Shown here: positions 1 to 8,540 of the stretch, piece after piece
Layout: every line of letters begins with the position of its first letter
Numbering within the stretch: position 1 is the stretch's first letter
Assembly: GCA_029984035.1 (NCBI GenBank)
Contig: JASBYJ010000007.1
Span: forward strand, 1-64,000
Direction of reading: 5' to 3'
Origin: Conchiformibius sp.
Lineage (GTDB): Bacteria; Pseudomonadota; Gammaproteobacteria; Burkholderiales; Neisseriaceae
DNA length: 64,000 nt
Program-made: the position numbers and the translations under genes
The notes under the pieces: generated by a model
Told to the model about the DNA's origin: nothing
Seen by the model: the letters and a program-made list of their open reading frames with translations, nothing else
Database searches by the model: none

Positions 1-55
1 GAGCGCAACCTTGCCAAGGTTGAGGTCGCGAGTTCGAGACTCGTTTCCCGCTCCA
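1..55 (+). tRNA. tRNA-Gly (GCC), 5' end cut off by the window edge
   Basis: The anticodon loop TTGCCAA, the TTCGAGA T-loop and an encoded 3' CCA (53-55) are visible. The acceptor 5' strand and D-arm lie before the window. It is the first of four tightly packed tRNA-type genes. The Gly-Cys-Leu order matches the glyW-cysT-leuZ arrangement of E. coli. Confidence 0.93.
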
Positions 56-97
56 AATTTTATCAGCCTGTTGTTTGAGTGGGTTGAAACGCTTTTG

Positions 98-171
98 GGC
101 GAGATGGCAGAGTGGTTATGCAGCGGCCTGCAAAGCCGTGGACGCCGGTTCGATTCCGACTCTCGCCTCCA
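98..171 (+). tRNA. tRNA-Cys (GCA)
   Basis: A full cloverleaf can be drawn. The 7-bp acceptor is GGCGAGA/TCTCGCC, the D-arm is GCA/TGC, the anticodon stem is GCGGC/GCCGT around CTGCAAA, and the T-loop is TTCGATT. The discriminator is T (U in the RNA), as expected for tRNA-Cys, and CCA is encoded. It lies 42 bp after tRNA-Gly and is presumably co-transcribed with it. Confidence 0.95.
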
Positions 172-209
172 TTTATGAGATTGGGTCTTTTTATTGAAGA
201 CAGGTCTGC

Positions 210-287
210 GGCGGGGTGGCAGAGTGATAATGCGATAAGGGGTGCAACCTTTATACAGGCCGGTTCAAATCCGCGCCCCCGCCTCCA
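210..287 (+). tRNA. Atypical tRNA-Cys-like gene (GCA anticodon, non-standard arms)
   Basis: This second Cys-like gene lies 38 bp after tRNA-Cys. It has a perfect 7-bp acceptor (GGCGGGG/CCCCGCC), the U discriminator, an encoded CCA, a D-arm nearly the same as the first copy, and GTGCAA at the loop. Its anticodon arm is unusual: the flanks ATAAGGG and CCTTTAT pair over 7 bp (one G-U) around a 6-nt loop instead of 5 bp around 7 nt. The T-stem (GCCGG/CCGCG) has two mismatches, and one extra base sits between T-stem and acceptor. It is either a decaying tRNA-Cys duplicate or a specialised tRNA with altered geometry. The intact acceptor and the self-complementary anticodon arm argue against random decay. 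Confidence 0.6.
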
Positions 288-294
288 AATTTTT

Positions 295-384
295 GCCCGA
301 GTGGTGGAATTGGTAGACACAACGGACTTAAAATCCGTCGCCCCTAAAACGGGCGTACCGGTTCGATTCCGGTTTCGGGCACCA
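295..384 (+). tRNA. tRNA-Leu (TAA)
   Basis: This is a class II tRNA with acceptor GCCCGAG/TTCGGGC, anticodon loop CTTAAAA (UAA), a long variable arm (CGCCCCTAAAACGGGCG), T-loop TTCGATT and encoded CCA. It is the last gene of the tRNA cluster and is followed directly by a terminator. Confidence 0.96.
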
Positions 385-406
385 GTAATACATTGCAAAT
401 AAAGAA

Positions 407-436
407 AGAACCGCTTATTTATTAAGCGGTTTTTTC
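407..436 (+). terminator. Rho-independent terminator of the tRNA cluster
   Basis: The inverted repeat AACCGCTT / AAGCGGTT is followed by a run of six T. It begins 22 bp after the tRNA-Leu CCA. Confidence 0.9.
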
Positions 437-1068
437 TTGTTTTTTGATATATTTTCTTTTTTTATTAAAAAAGCAGTTTAAAGCAGATTGTCTGAAATGC
501 AATTGTTAACTTGTAGATTGCTAATCTTCTTTTATCCGCATCGTTAATCTATCAGTATTTTAAAACTCAAATGACAATTGGGTTTTCCTTAAATGGAAAT
601 AGTAAGATTGTAATCAATTGCACGTAGCTCTATTTGTTTCTCAGGCATAAGCGCTATGATGTTTAATTTCCATACTGTGGGAAGCAATTTATTACATTTT
701 CCTCATATTAATAATAATTATTATGAAATATCACATTTTTAGCGGCGGCGGAAGCATTGGATTGGAGAGAAATATCAGCTTTTGTTAGATTTTCTTATTA
801 CTTCTGTATAATGAGTTATTTGGTTTTGTTTTTAAAAGAGAAAATTATTTTTGTGCATTACTTGCGTACTGTTGCAAATAATACAGGCGATAAAAATACA
901 GGTGCTGGCAATATTAATTTAGTTACATCAAAAAATGTTTGATTTACACATAGTCTATTTTCGATGTTGCACCCTAACCATATCATTATAAACATAATCC
1001 TGATTGGGTTGATAATAAAGGCTGCCGAGAAATATATTTTCAGGCAGCCTTCAATACGGCAGGTTCAA
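437..1068. other. AT-rich intergenic region without a recognisable gene
   Basis: This 630-bp AT-rich stretch separates the tRNA cluster from the pilin accessory gene. Short open frames exist (for example 757-942 and 964-1215) but show no family features, no good ribosome binding site and runs of hydrophobic AT codons. A DUS at 1038-1052 marks the 3' side of the gene at 1069. Nothing else was identified. Confidence 0.5.
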
Positions 1069-1851
1069 TCAGAAAAAGGCATCCAATTGCACAAATCCTT
1101 TAAATTCCGAATTTTTATCCAGAATGACTGTCCATCCTTTTTCTTTTTGTGCCGTAAACGGCAGGAAATACAATTCGCTTTCAGGCAGCCCTATATCGGC
1201 AACTTGCTGCCTTAATCCGGCATTATCAGGATAATGGCTCGACAACTCCGATAACGGCCGCATCGTTTGAATCACTTCTTTCCTATTTTCCGTGCTATCA
1301 GGCAGCCACCAATCAGGACGTGCGACCGGTGGGATGCCGCCTAGCGACAATTCCAAACCGTGTAAATGCTCGTCTCCGTCTTTCGCTTTGCGTACGGCAA
1401 CTCTTCTCGCTCCCAACCAAGGCAGACTTTGCAGGCCTTCGGGTGCGGACGACAGTTTGTCTTTGTCGATTTCTACGGCACTGGCAACCGTAAATCTGTC
1501 CACTTCAAACGCCACGGCAACCGGTCGCGAAACGGCTACGGCATACAGTCCGTACAGCAATGCGCTAAGCTGTATCAAACCGACCAAGGATAAATCCGTT
1601 GCCATTTCGCGTTTGCTTTTTTTCGGGTCGGACAACACAAATGTCAATACGGGCCCGCAAACCACATCTACTGCAATCACCAGTCCCAATAATTGCAATC
1701 CGCCCATTAATTCAGGGTAAGGATACGGATACCATACAAAAAACACCAATGCTGCCACTGCGGCTGCTACCAATAGATTAATGCCGATGTGGTACGTTGC
1801 AATTTTAGCGGCATAACGCCAACGGTTGGGTTCGGGATAAATTGCATTCAT
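1069..1851 (-). CDS. TfpX/TfpZ family type IV pilin accessory protein
   Basis: This 260-residue protein has three hydrophobic helices near the N-terminus (about residues 22-44, 48-74 and 86-108) and a soluble remainder. The FFVWYP motif after helix 1, the VDVVCGPVLTF stretch and RPVAVAFEVDRF after helix 3 are typical of the TfpX/TfpZ family. These inner-membrane accessory proteins in Moraxella and Acinetobacter relatives assist assembly or stability of a cognate type IV pilin. They are usually encoded next to the pilin gene, but no pilin gene lies in this window. The ATG at 1849-1851 opens the conserved N-terminal region. Family membership is firm; the exact role here is inferred. Confidence 0.83.
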   Translation of the reverse strand: MNAIYPEPNRWRYAAKIATYHIGINLLVAAAVAALVFFVWYPYPYPELMGGLQLLGLVIAVDVVCGPVLTFVLSDPKKSKREMATDLSLVGLIQLSALLYGLYAVAVSRPVAVAFEVDRFTVASAVEIDKDKLSSAPEGLQSLPWLGARRVAVRKAKDGDEHLHGLELSLGGIPPVARPDWWLPDSTENRKEVIQTMRPLSELSSHYPDNAGLRQQVADIGLPESELYFLPFTAQKEKGWTVILDKNSEFKGFVQLDAFF

Positions 1852-2014
1852 CAGTTAAATCCTTTGCTGTTTTGAAATCTATTCATGACGCTCTGTCGGA
1901 GACCTGACGATACGGGCTGCCTGAAACATTTTAAGAGAATTATCCGTGCCGTGTGAATCATACGATTTTCAGGCTGCCTGAATGGTGGAAGCTTTGCGCG
2001 ACAAGGCCGAATAT

Positions 2015-3112
2015 TCATTGTGCCGAGGGTTCAAGCTGTTCCCACCATCTTTGCGTAGGCGTATTCCGGTCGAACACTTGTCCCATTACCGGCGTCAGCA
2101 TGTTTAATTCCAGTTTGTCGGAAAGCCGCGAGCTTTGCCGTACGGAATCGTCCCAAGCATGGGTTGAGAGCGGATAAGCGCCCCAATGAATCGGCATCCA
2201 GCGTTTTGCTTTCACATCCAAGGCTGCCTGAACGGTTTGCTCAGGAAACATATGATTGTCCGGCCAAAGCTCGTTGTATTGGCCGTTTTCGACAAATGCC
2301 AAATCAAAACCGCCGAAATGCCGTCCTATTTCTTGGAAATGCGGTGCATAAGCACTGTCACCTGAAAAATAGATTTTTTCCTTACCGCTTTCCAATACCC
2401 AACCGGCCCATAAAGATCTGCGTTTATCAAACGGCGTGCGTGCGGCATCGTGCCTGGCAGGTACGGCATGAAACCTCAGCCTGCCGTCATCGGCTGCCTG
2501 AAACCAGTCCAGCTCTTGAATTTGTTCGGCCGCAATCCCCCATTGGCGCAAATACTCCCCTAGTCCCAAGGGAACCATAAATCGGGTTTGCGGCGAATGC
2601 TTGGCAAAATATGCTACGACATCGGCATCCAAATGGTCGTAATGCGCATGGCTGTACACAATCCAATCAATCGGCGGCAATTCATGCAGGGCAACGGGCG
2701 GTTCTTGAAACCGCCGCATCATAATCGGAACGGGTGCGGCATATCGATAGTAAACCGGGTCTATCAACACGGTTTTGCCGTCTATTCGTACCAGCAAAGT
2801 AGAATGTCCGAACCAAATCAATTTAGCGTGTTCGGAGGGAGAAAAGAAATCCCGCCAATCGGGTTGTTCCATGGGCAGGCGCGTATTCGGACGGTATGCC
2901 GCATCATCTGCCGCCATCTTCCACAACTCGCCCGCCGCCCCTTTTTTCAAAGCTTGGGTAGGCGGCGTATTATAAAACTGTTTGCTATCAGGATTGTAAT
3001 GATTGCTCTGCGGGTAAACCGGAAATTTCGGCTGCCTGAAAAACACCCATACTCCTGCCATAATCATCAATGGCAGCCAATACCGCTTTTTACCCAATAT
3101 ATTCATCTTCAT
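2015..3112 (-). CDS. MBL-fold metallo-hydrolase, membrane-anchored (NAPE-PLD/UlaG-like)
   Basis: From the chosen start the protein has about 365 residues. A short charged N-terminus and one hydrophobic helix (YWLPLMIMAGVWVFF) suggest a signal anchor with a periplasmic or envelope catalytic domain. The metallo-beta-lactamase signature SHAHYDHLD (HxHxDH, about residues 154-160) is intact, as are GHSTLLVRIDG before it and FSGDSAYAPHF and HWGAYPL after it. This layout matches the Lactamase_B_2 group that includes NAPE-phospholipase D-like and UlaG-like enzymes. The substrate is unknown. The open frame extends to 3205, but those 31 residues look like untranslated leader. The start could also be the Met two codons further in. 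Confidence 0.8.
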   Translation of the reverse strand: MKMNILGKKRYWLPLMIMAGVWVFFRQPKFPVYPQSNHYNPDSKQFYNTPPTQALKKGAAGELWKMAADDAAYRPNTRLPMEQPDWRDFFSPSEHAKLIWFGHSTLLVRIDGKTVLIDPVYYRYAAPVPIMMRRFQEPPVALHELPPIDWIVYSHAHYDHLDADVVAYFAKHSPQTRFMVPLGLGEYLRQWGIAAEQIQELDWFQAADDGRLRFHAVPARHDAARTPFDKRRSLWAGWVLESGKEKIYFSGDSAYAPHFQEIGRHFGGFDLAFVENGQYNELWPDNHMFPEQTVQAALDVKAKRWMPIHWGAYPLSTHAWDDSVRQSSRLSDKLELNMLTPVMGQVFDRNTPTQRWWEQLEPSAQ

Positions 3113-3422
3113 ATCGATTGATACCGTTAATCCCAAACACAATCTTGCATGGCCGCACCGAAAGTTTGAATCAGCAATATGCTTATTACTGCCTGACAAA
3201 ATCATTGGGCGGTTTTTCAGGTAGCCTGAAAATATCTCGCCGCCTATCCTAAAGAACCAAGTATCTTTTTAAACAAGATGATAGCCCATGATATGCCGCC
3301 GGAGCAGGAACCGCACAACCATAGCTTTCAGGCAGCCTTAAGGTGAACAGCAAATGCATCAATGCCAACCGTCGGAACCGCATAACATAGCTTTCAGGCA
3401 GCCTTGAGGCTGCCTGAAACAT
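3113..3422. other. Intergenic region with DUS copies
   Basis: This gap between the 3' end of thrS and the start of the hydrolase gene holds several native DUS copies (near 3218, 3329 and the pair at 3393-3418). Apart from any hydrolase promoter, nothing else is recognisable. Confidence 0.5.
3393..3418 (-). terminator. DUS-pair terminator after thrS
   Basis: Two native DUS copies in inverted orientation with a 2-bp centre can form a long GC-rich hairpin directly after the thrS stop codon. Inverted DUS pairs serve as terminators in Neisseriaceae. Confidence 0.75.
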
Positions 3423-5333
3423 TTACGCACACACTTCGGCCAATTCTTTTTTCAATAATGCCGCAAAGGCATCTACGTCCATACTGCCCAAATCTTCGGC
3501 CTTTCTGCGTACAGCCACCTGACCGCTTTCCTTTTCCTTTTCGCCGACAACGATTTGATAGGGGTAACGGTATTGGCTGTTGTCGCGGATTTTGTAGCCG
3601 ATTTTTTCGTTACGCAAATCCAATTCCACGCGGAAGCCGGCTGCCTGAAGTTTGGCGGCGACTTCGCGGCAATAATCCGCCTGTTTTTCGGTGATGTTCA
3701 TCACCACCATTTGCACGGGCGCGAGCCACAAGGGGAAAGAACCGGCGTGTTCCTCAATCAAAATGCCGATAAAGCGTTCCAGCGAACCCAAAATGGCGCG
3801 GTGCAGCATCACGGGGCGGGCGCGGCCGTTGTCTTCGGTAACGTATTCCGCGCCCAGTCTTTCAGGCAGCACGAAATCAAGCTGAATCGTGCCGCACTGC
3901 CAAGAGCGTCCCAATGCGTCTTTGATGTGGTATTCCACTTTCGGGCCGTAAAACGCGCCCTCGCCCGGCAATTCCTGCCACTCGATGCCGCAAGCGGTGA
4001 GCGCATCGCGCAAACCCTGTTCGGCTTTGTCCCACGTTTCGTCCGAACCGGCGCGTTTTTCGGGGCGCAGCGACAGTTTCACGCTCACGTTTTCAAAGCC
4101 GAATTTCCGGTAGATTTTCATTACCAATTCATTGAATGATTTGGCTTCTTGGGTGATTTGCGCTTCGGTGCAGAAAATATGCGCGTCATCTTGCACGAAA
4201 CCGCGCACGCGCATCAGGCCGTGCAGTGCGCCGCTCGGCTCGTTGCGGTGGCAGGAGCCGAATTCCGCCAAACGCATCGGCAAATCGCGGTAGGAACGCA
4301 AGCCGTGATTGAACACTTGCACATGACCCGGACAGTTCATCGGTTTGATGGCGTATTCGCGTTTTTCCGATTGGGTGATGAACATATTGTCTTTGTAGTT
4401 TTCCCAGTGTCCGGATTGTTCCCAAAAGGATTTGTCCAAAATTTGCGGGGTTTTGATTTCGCGGTAGCCTGCCGCGTCCAGTTCGCGGCGCATATATTGT
4501 TCAATCGTTTGCCACAACGTCCAACCGCGCGGGTGCCAGAACACCATGCCGGGGGCTTCGTCTTGCAGGTGGAACAAGTCCAGTTGTCTGCCTAATTTGC
4601 GGTGGTCACGTTTTTCTGCTTCTTCAATGCGTTGGATATAGGCTTTCAGGTCGTCTTTGCTTGCCCACGCCGTGCCGTAGATGCGTTGCAGTTGTTCGTT
4701 GTTGCTGTCGCCGCGCCAGTACGCGCCCGCCAGTTTGGTGAGTTTGAAGTGTTTGAGAAAGCGGGTGTTGGGAACGTGCGGGCCGCGACACATGTCCACG
4801 TATTCCTGATGGTAATACATGCCCATCGCTTGCACGTCTGCGCCCATGTCGTCAATCAGGCGCAGTTTGTATTCTTCGCCGCGCTGCCTGAAAATGTCGC
4901 TTACTTCGGGGCGCGGGGTCATGATTTTGACGACGTCGTAGTCTTGCGCTATCAGTTCTTTCATGCGCGTTTCAATGGCGGCAAGGTCTTCGGGGGTAAA
5001 GGGTTTGTCGGTGGCGATGTCGTAGTAGAAGCCGTCTTCAATCACGGGGCCGATGACCATTTTGGCATCGGGATAGAGCTGTTTGACGGCGTGTCCAATC
5101 AGGTGGGCGCAGGAGTGGCGGATGATGTCCACGCCTTCGGGGTCTTTGGGGGTGATGATTTGCACGGCGGCATCGGCGGTAATCGGGTCGCACGCGTCCA
5201 CCAACACGCCGTTCACTTTGCCTGCTACGGTGGCTTTCGCCAAGCCCGTGCCGATGTCGGCGGCGATTTGGGCAACGGTAACGGGGGCGGGGAATTGGCG
5301 GACGGAACCGTCCGGCAGAGTAATGTTTAACAT
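3423..5333 (-). CDS. thrS: Threonine--tRNA ligase
   Basis: This 636-residue class II synthetase charges tRNA-Thr. The domains are in the usual order: TGS domain (residues 1-61, opening MLNITLPDGS), the editing domain (HSCAHLIGHAVKQLYP and later CRGPHVPNT), the catalytic core (NCPGHVQVF, RMAEFGSCHRNEPSG-type motif 2, and MLHRAILGSLERFIGILIEE as motif 3) and the anticodon-binding domain (LAPVQMVVMNI to the end). Length is normal. It lies on the same strand as the upstream panC but is separated from it by about 330 bp and a DUS-pair terminator, so it likely has its own promoter. The infC-rpmI-rplT genes that follow thrS in many bacteria are absent here. Confidence 0.98.
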   Translation of the reverse strand: MLNITLPDGSVRQFPAPVTVAQIAADIGTGLAKATVAGKVNGVLVDACDPITADAAVQIITPKDPEGVDIIRHSCAHLIGHAVKQLYPDAKMVIGPVIEDGFYYDIATDKPFTPEDLAAIETRMKELIAQDYDVVKIMTPRPEVSDIFRQRGEEYKLRLIDDMGADVQAMGMYYHQEYVDMCRGPHVPNTRFLKHFKLTKLAGAYWRGDSNNEQLQRIYGTAWASKDDLKAYIQRIEEAEKRDHRKLGRQLDLFHLQDEAPGMVFWHPRGWTLWQTIEQYMRRELDAAGYREIKTPQILDKSFWEQSGHWENYKDNMFITQSEKREYAIKPMNCPGHVQVFNHGLRSYRDLPMRLAEFGSCHRNEPSGALHGLMRVRGFVQDDAHIFCTEAQITQEAKSFNELVMKIYRKFGFENVSVKLSLRPEKRAGSDETWDKAEQGLRDALTACGIEWQELPGEGAFYGPKVEYHIKDALGRSWQCGTIQLDFVLPERLGAEYVTEDNGRARPVMLHRAILGSLERFIGILIEEHAGSFPLWLAPVQMVVMNITEKQADYCREVAAKLQAAGFRVELDLRNEKIGYKIRDNSQYRYPYQIVVGEKEKESGQVAVRRKAEDLGSMDVDAFAALLKKELAEVCA

Positions 5334-5366
5334 AGTTATTCCTTGAATAATTTGGGTAAATTCAAA

Positions 5367-5400
5367 TCAGGCTGCCTGAAAGCCGTTCAGGCAGCCTGAA
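5367..5400 (-). terminator. DUS-pair terminator between panC and thrS
   Basis: TCAGGCTGCCTGAA and TTCAGGCAGCCTGAA stand 5 bp apart in inverted orientation. The pair lies only about 35 bp before the thrS start, so it may end panC transcription or act in the thrS leader. Confidence 0.6.
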
Positions 5401-5659
5401 AAAATCTTGAGTGGAAACAGGCGGGAAATTATAGATAAAACAAGGATTATTTTCAAGAAAACACCGCTTCAAACAACTTGGAAAGTAGGGCAAAGGAGTG
5501 AGTATTGCTCAAAAGAGAACTGCCGCTATCGAATGGATGCCGTTTTTTTGTTTGCGCGGAGTACGGCGGACATAGGTTTGCTTAATCGGGTTTAGGCGTG
5601 ATGATACGGATACAGCCGCCCGATATATGTTATGACGGCTGTTGCCGGTGTTTAAGCCG
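5401..5659. other. Intergenic region between panC and thrS
   Basis: No gene is recognisable on either strand. The region presumably carries the thrS promoter and leader on the minus strand. No anti-Thr leader structure could be identified by eye. Confidence 0.4.
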
Positions 5660-6493
5660 CTATGCCGAAAATTCTATATTGTCAATCAAACGGGTATTAC
5701 CCAAACGTGCGGCGGCGAGTACCACCAGGTTTTTATCACCCAATCGGGCGACATTCAGGCTGCCTGCTTCGCGGATTTCTACGTAATCTACCGTCCAGCC
5801 GTGTTGTTGCAGCTGTTGCACAGCATGTTGTTCCAGCTCGGCATAGTTGCGGTTGCCGGTGCGTACGGCTTTCACGGTTTCGTTCAGGACGCGGTAGAGA
5901 CGCGGCGCTTCGGCGCGTTCGTCTGCGTTGAGATATTGGTTGCGGCTGGATAGAGCCAATCCGTCTCGGGCGCGTCCGGTATCTACGGGAACGATTTTAA
6001 CGGGAATGTTCAAATCGGATACCATGCCTTGAATAACGGCCAGTTGTTGGTAGTCTTTTTTACCGAAACAGGCGGCATCCGGCTGTACGATATTGAACAG
6101 TTTGCATACCACTGTGGCGACGCCGCGGAAATGTCCGGGGCGAAATGCGCCGCATAATTCGTTTTGCAGATTGGGGGGCTCCACTTGATATTGTTGGCTG
6201 GTGTGCGGATACAGTTCGGCTTCATTGGGGGCGAACAGGATATCGACACCGCAATCGCGCAATTTGGCCGCGTCTTCTTCCAACGTGCGGGGATAGCGGT
6301 CGAAATCTTCTCCTTGTCCGAATTGCAGGCGGTTGACGAATATGCTGACGACAATATGTTCGGCTTCTTTTTTGGCTTGCTTGACCAGTGCCAAATGTCC
6401 TTCGTGCAGATTGCCCATGGTGGGGACGAAGGCAACGCTGCCTGATTGTTTGCGCCAACGGCGCAGCTCTTGGATGGTGTGGATAATGTGCAT
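5660..6493 (-). CDS. panC: Pantoate--beta-alanine ligase (pantothenate synthetase)
   Basis: This 277-residue cytosolic enzyme joins pantoate and beta-alanine with ATP in the last step of pantothenate synthesis. It has the nucleotidyl-transferase signature PTMGNLHEGH (residues 24-33), the FGKKDYQQL motif and the LALSSRNQYL motif. Length is normal. The family usually has FVNPLQFG where this protein has FVNRLQFG. No panB or panD is nearby. Another pathway gene, coaD, lies 7 kb away but is not linked in an operon. Confidence 0.97.
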   Translation of the reverse strand: MHIIHTIQELRRWRKQSGSVAFVPTMGNLHEGHLALVKQAKKEAEHIVVSIFVNRLQFGQGEDFDRYPRTLEEDAAKLRDCGVDILFAPNEAELYPHTSQQYQVEPPNLQNELCGAFRPGHFRGVATVVCKLFNIVQPDAACFGKKDYQQLAVIQGMVSDLNIPVKIVPVDTGRARDGLALSSRNQYLNADERAEAPRLYRVLNETVKAVRTGNRNYAELEQHAVQQLQQHGWTVDYVEIREAGSLNVARLGDKNLVVLAAARLGNTRLIDNIEFSA

Positions 6494-6578
6494 GGTTGGG
6501 TTTCCGTAATGTGGCCGGATAGGGCTGCCTGAAAAGGAAAAATGCTGTTACCCGTGGGTTGGATAACAGCATTGGCGG

Positions 6579-8417
6579 TTATTGCTCGTCTGAGATGCGT
6601 TGGGAACCTTGGCGTGTTTTGATGGTGTTGCGCAGGCCTGCAATATAGGCATCCGCCAGCATATTGCCGTTGAAGGTTGCCAGTTGTTTTTTTGCCGCAT
6701 TCAGTGCTTGAGGGTCGTTGGCGGCATTTTTAACGGAGTGTACTTCTAAAAGCTGCAGGCTGTCGGGCAGGTTGAGCACGGCATAGGCGGGTTTGCCGTC
6801 TTTGGGCAGCGTGCGCATAAAGACGGCATAGGCATCGTTAGGCAGCAGCATACGTGCCTGGATAGGCGCTACTTCCTGTTCTTGCGACCAAGCGATGTCG
6901 GCTTTGCCGTTTTCCTGTAATTGTTTGAGTTGCTGTTCGGCTTTTTCGCTTGCCAAACGCAGGCTTTCGGCAAGGATATAATCGTTTCTCACCTGCTTTT
7001 CTACATCGGTAAACGGTGCCAGTGCGGATTCGCGTGTTTCGATGGCGCGGACAAACCAGCTTTGTCCGTTCACGTTTACCGCTTCGGAATTGTGTTTTTT
7101 CTTAAACACTTCATCGCTAAACAGTGCTTCCGCTACGGCATCGGGAATATTCAGGCTGCCTGCATTGCTGCGTGTGAGCCATTGTTCTTGCCGTTGCAGG
7201 GTGGTGCCTGCTTTGGCGGCGGCCGATTGCAGTTGGTCCGGATGGTTGAAGGCTTCGTCTTCGGCCGCTTCGCGCAACAGACTGTAGGCTTGCTGGGCTT
7301 TTTTCTCTTGCAAAGTAGTGCGGATACCCTCTTTTTGTACGCCTAAATCCACTTTGGCAATATCGGTTACTTGGATGATGTGGTAGCCGAAGCTGCTCTG
7401 CACCGCATCACTTACTGCGCCTTGTTCCAGTGCGAAAGCGGTATCGATAAGGGGTTTCATGGCAGTATTGTTGTCTTGTGCGTATTCGCCCAAGTCGCCG
7501 CCTTTGCTTGAGCTTGCGGTATCTTGGGAATATTGTGCTGCCAGTGCGGCAAATTTTTGGGGATTGGCTTGCGCTTCGGTTGCAATTTTTTCGGCTTGCG
7601 CTTTGGCTTGGGCGCGTTCGGCATCGCTGCTGCCTTCGGGAACTTCAATCAGAATGTGCGAGATACGGCGTTTGGGTTTGGCGGCTGCCTGCATTTCGTT
7701 CAGTGCTTGCGCAATTTCTTCTTCGCTGATGCTCTGTTTGGCTGCCAACTCTTTGGGAGATAGGATAAAGTATTCGAATTGAACGCCTTGCTCTACGGTA
7801 TAACGCGCAGGATTGTCGTCATAATATCGGCGGATAGCGGCATCGTCGGCTTTGACCTGCCCGGCAAAGTGTTGCGGGTAAACCGCAGAAGTACGCACAA
7901 TGCGCGGCGACATGGTGGCGTTTAACACTTGCAGGGCTTGCTGGTCGGCGGTAACGTTGGTACCGAGCATATCCAGCATGGCAATCATGGTTTGGCGGCG
8001 GCGTTCGGTTTGTACCCAGTCGCTTTCGCTGATGCGGTTATTTTCCAAAAACGTGCGGAACAGTGCGGGGTCAAATTTGCCTGAGGCGTCATGGAAGCCA
8101 GGCTCGTCCGTAATCATTTGTTTGATTTGTTCTTCGGAAACGGTAATGCCCAGCTTTTTTGCACCCTCCATCAGATAAGCCTGCTCTACCAGCGAATGGA
8201 ATACTTCTTGACGGTCGGCTTTGCCGCCCGATGCCTCGATGTTACGGATAGCGTTTTCCAAACCTTCACGGGTAACGGCTTCTTGCCCGATGAGGACGAT
8301 GTAGTTGTCGCGGCTGCCTGTTTGGAAGGCTGCCATGCCGAAACCGACAAAAGACAAGCCGATTACGCCCAGGATAACTTGCGAAGCGGTGCGGTATTTT
8401 TCAATGACGTGAAACAT
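6579..8417 (-). CDS. ppiD: PpiD-like peptidyl-prolyl isomerase (SurA-N and parvulin domains)
   Basis: This 612-residue periplasmic folding factor is anchored by one N-terminal helix (about residues 12-32, after FHVIEKYRT). A SurA-like N-terminal chaperone region follows (about 36-150). A parvulin domain (about 250-353) has RISHILIE, GGDLGEY and FGYHIIQVTD. A long C-terminal region completes the PpiD layout. PpiD works at the Sec translocon exit. Whether the parvulin domain is active cannot be told from sequence alone. The gene stands between rarD (opposite strand) and panC, and its stop is 86 bp before the panC start. Confidence 0.93.
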   Translation of the reverse strand: MFHVIEKYRTASQVILGVIGLSFVGFGMAAFQTGSRDNYIVLIGQEAVTREGLENAIRNIEASGGKADRQEVFHSLVEQAYLMEGAKKLGITVSEEQIKQMITDEPGFHDASGKFDPALFRTFLENNRISESDWVQTERRRQTMIAMLDMLGTNVTADQQALQVLNATMSPRIVRTSAVYPQHFAGQVKADDAAIRRYYDDNPARYTVEQGVQFEYFILSPKELAAKQSISEEEIAQALNEMQAAAKPKRRISHILIEVPEGSSDAERAQAKAQAEKIATEAQANPQKFAALAAQYSQDTASSSKGGDLGEYAQDNNTAMKPLIDTAFALEQGAVSDAVQSSFGYHIIQVTDIAKVDLGVQKEGIRTTLQEKKAQQAYSLLREAAEDEAFNHPDQLQSAAAKAGTTLQRQEQWLTRSNAGSLNIPDAVAEALFSDEVFKKKHNSEAVNVNGQSWFVRAIETRESALAPFTDVEKQVRNDYILAESLRLASEKAEQQLKQLQENGKADIAWSQEQEVAPIQARMLLPNDAYAVFMRTLPKDGKPAYAVLNLPDSLQLLEVHSVKNAANDPQALNAAKKQLATFNGNMLADAYIAGLRNTIKTRQGSQRISDEQ

Positions 8418-8540
8418 GATAAAAGCTTGTATCGGAAAATAAAGGACGCATTTTAACCTGTTTTCAGGCAGCCTGAAAATGCTGGACGCAGTTTTCAGGC
8501 AGGTTTAAGATTTGCGCTTTATATCGCGGTAGCGGATAAG

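Noticed and set aside
63..402. Open frames on both strands over the tRNA cluster
   Set aside because: They overlap structured tRNA genes, which explain the sequence fully.
757..942. Possible small protein of 61 residues
   Set aside because: Weak ribosome binding site, AT-driven composition and no family features; not supported as a gene.
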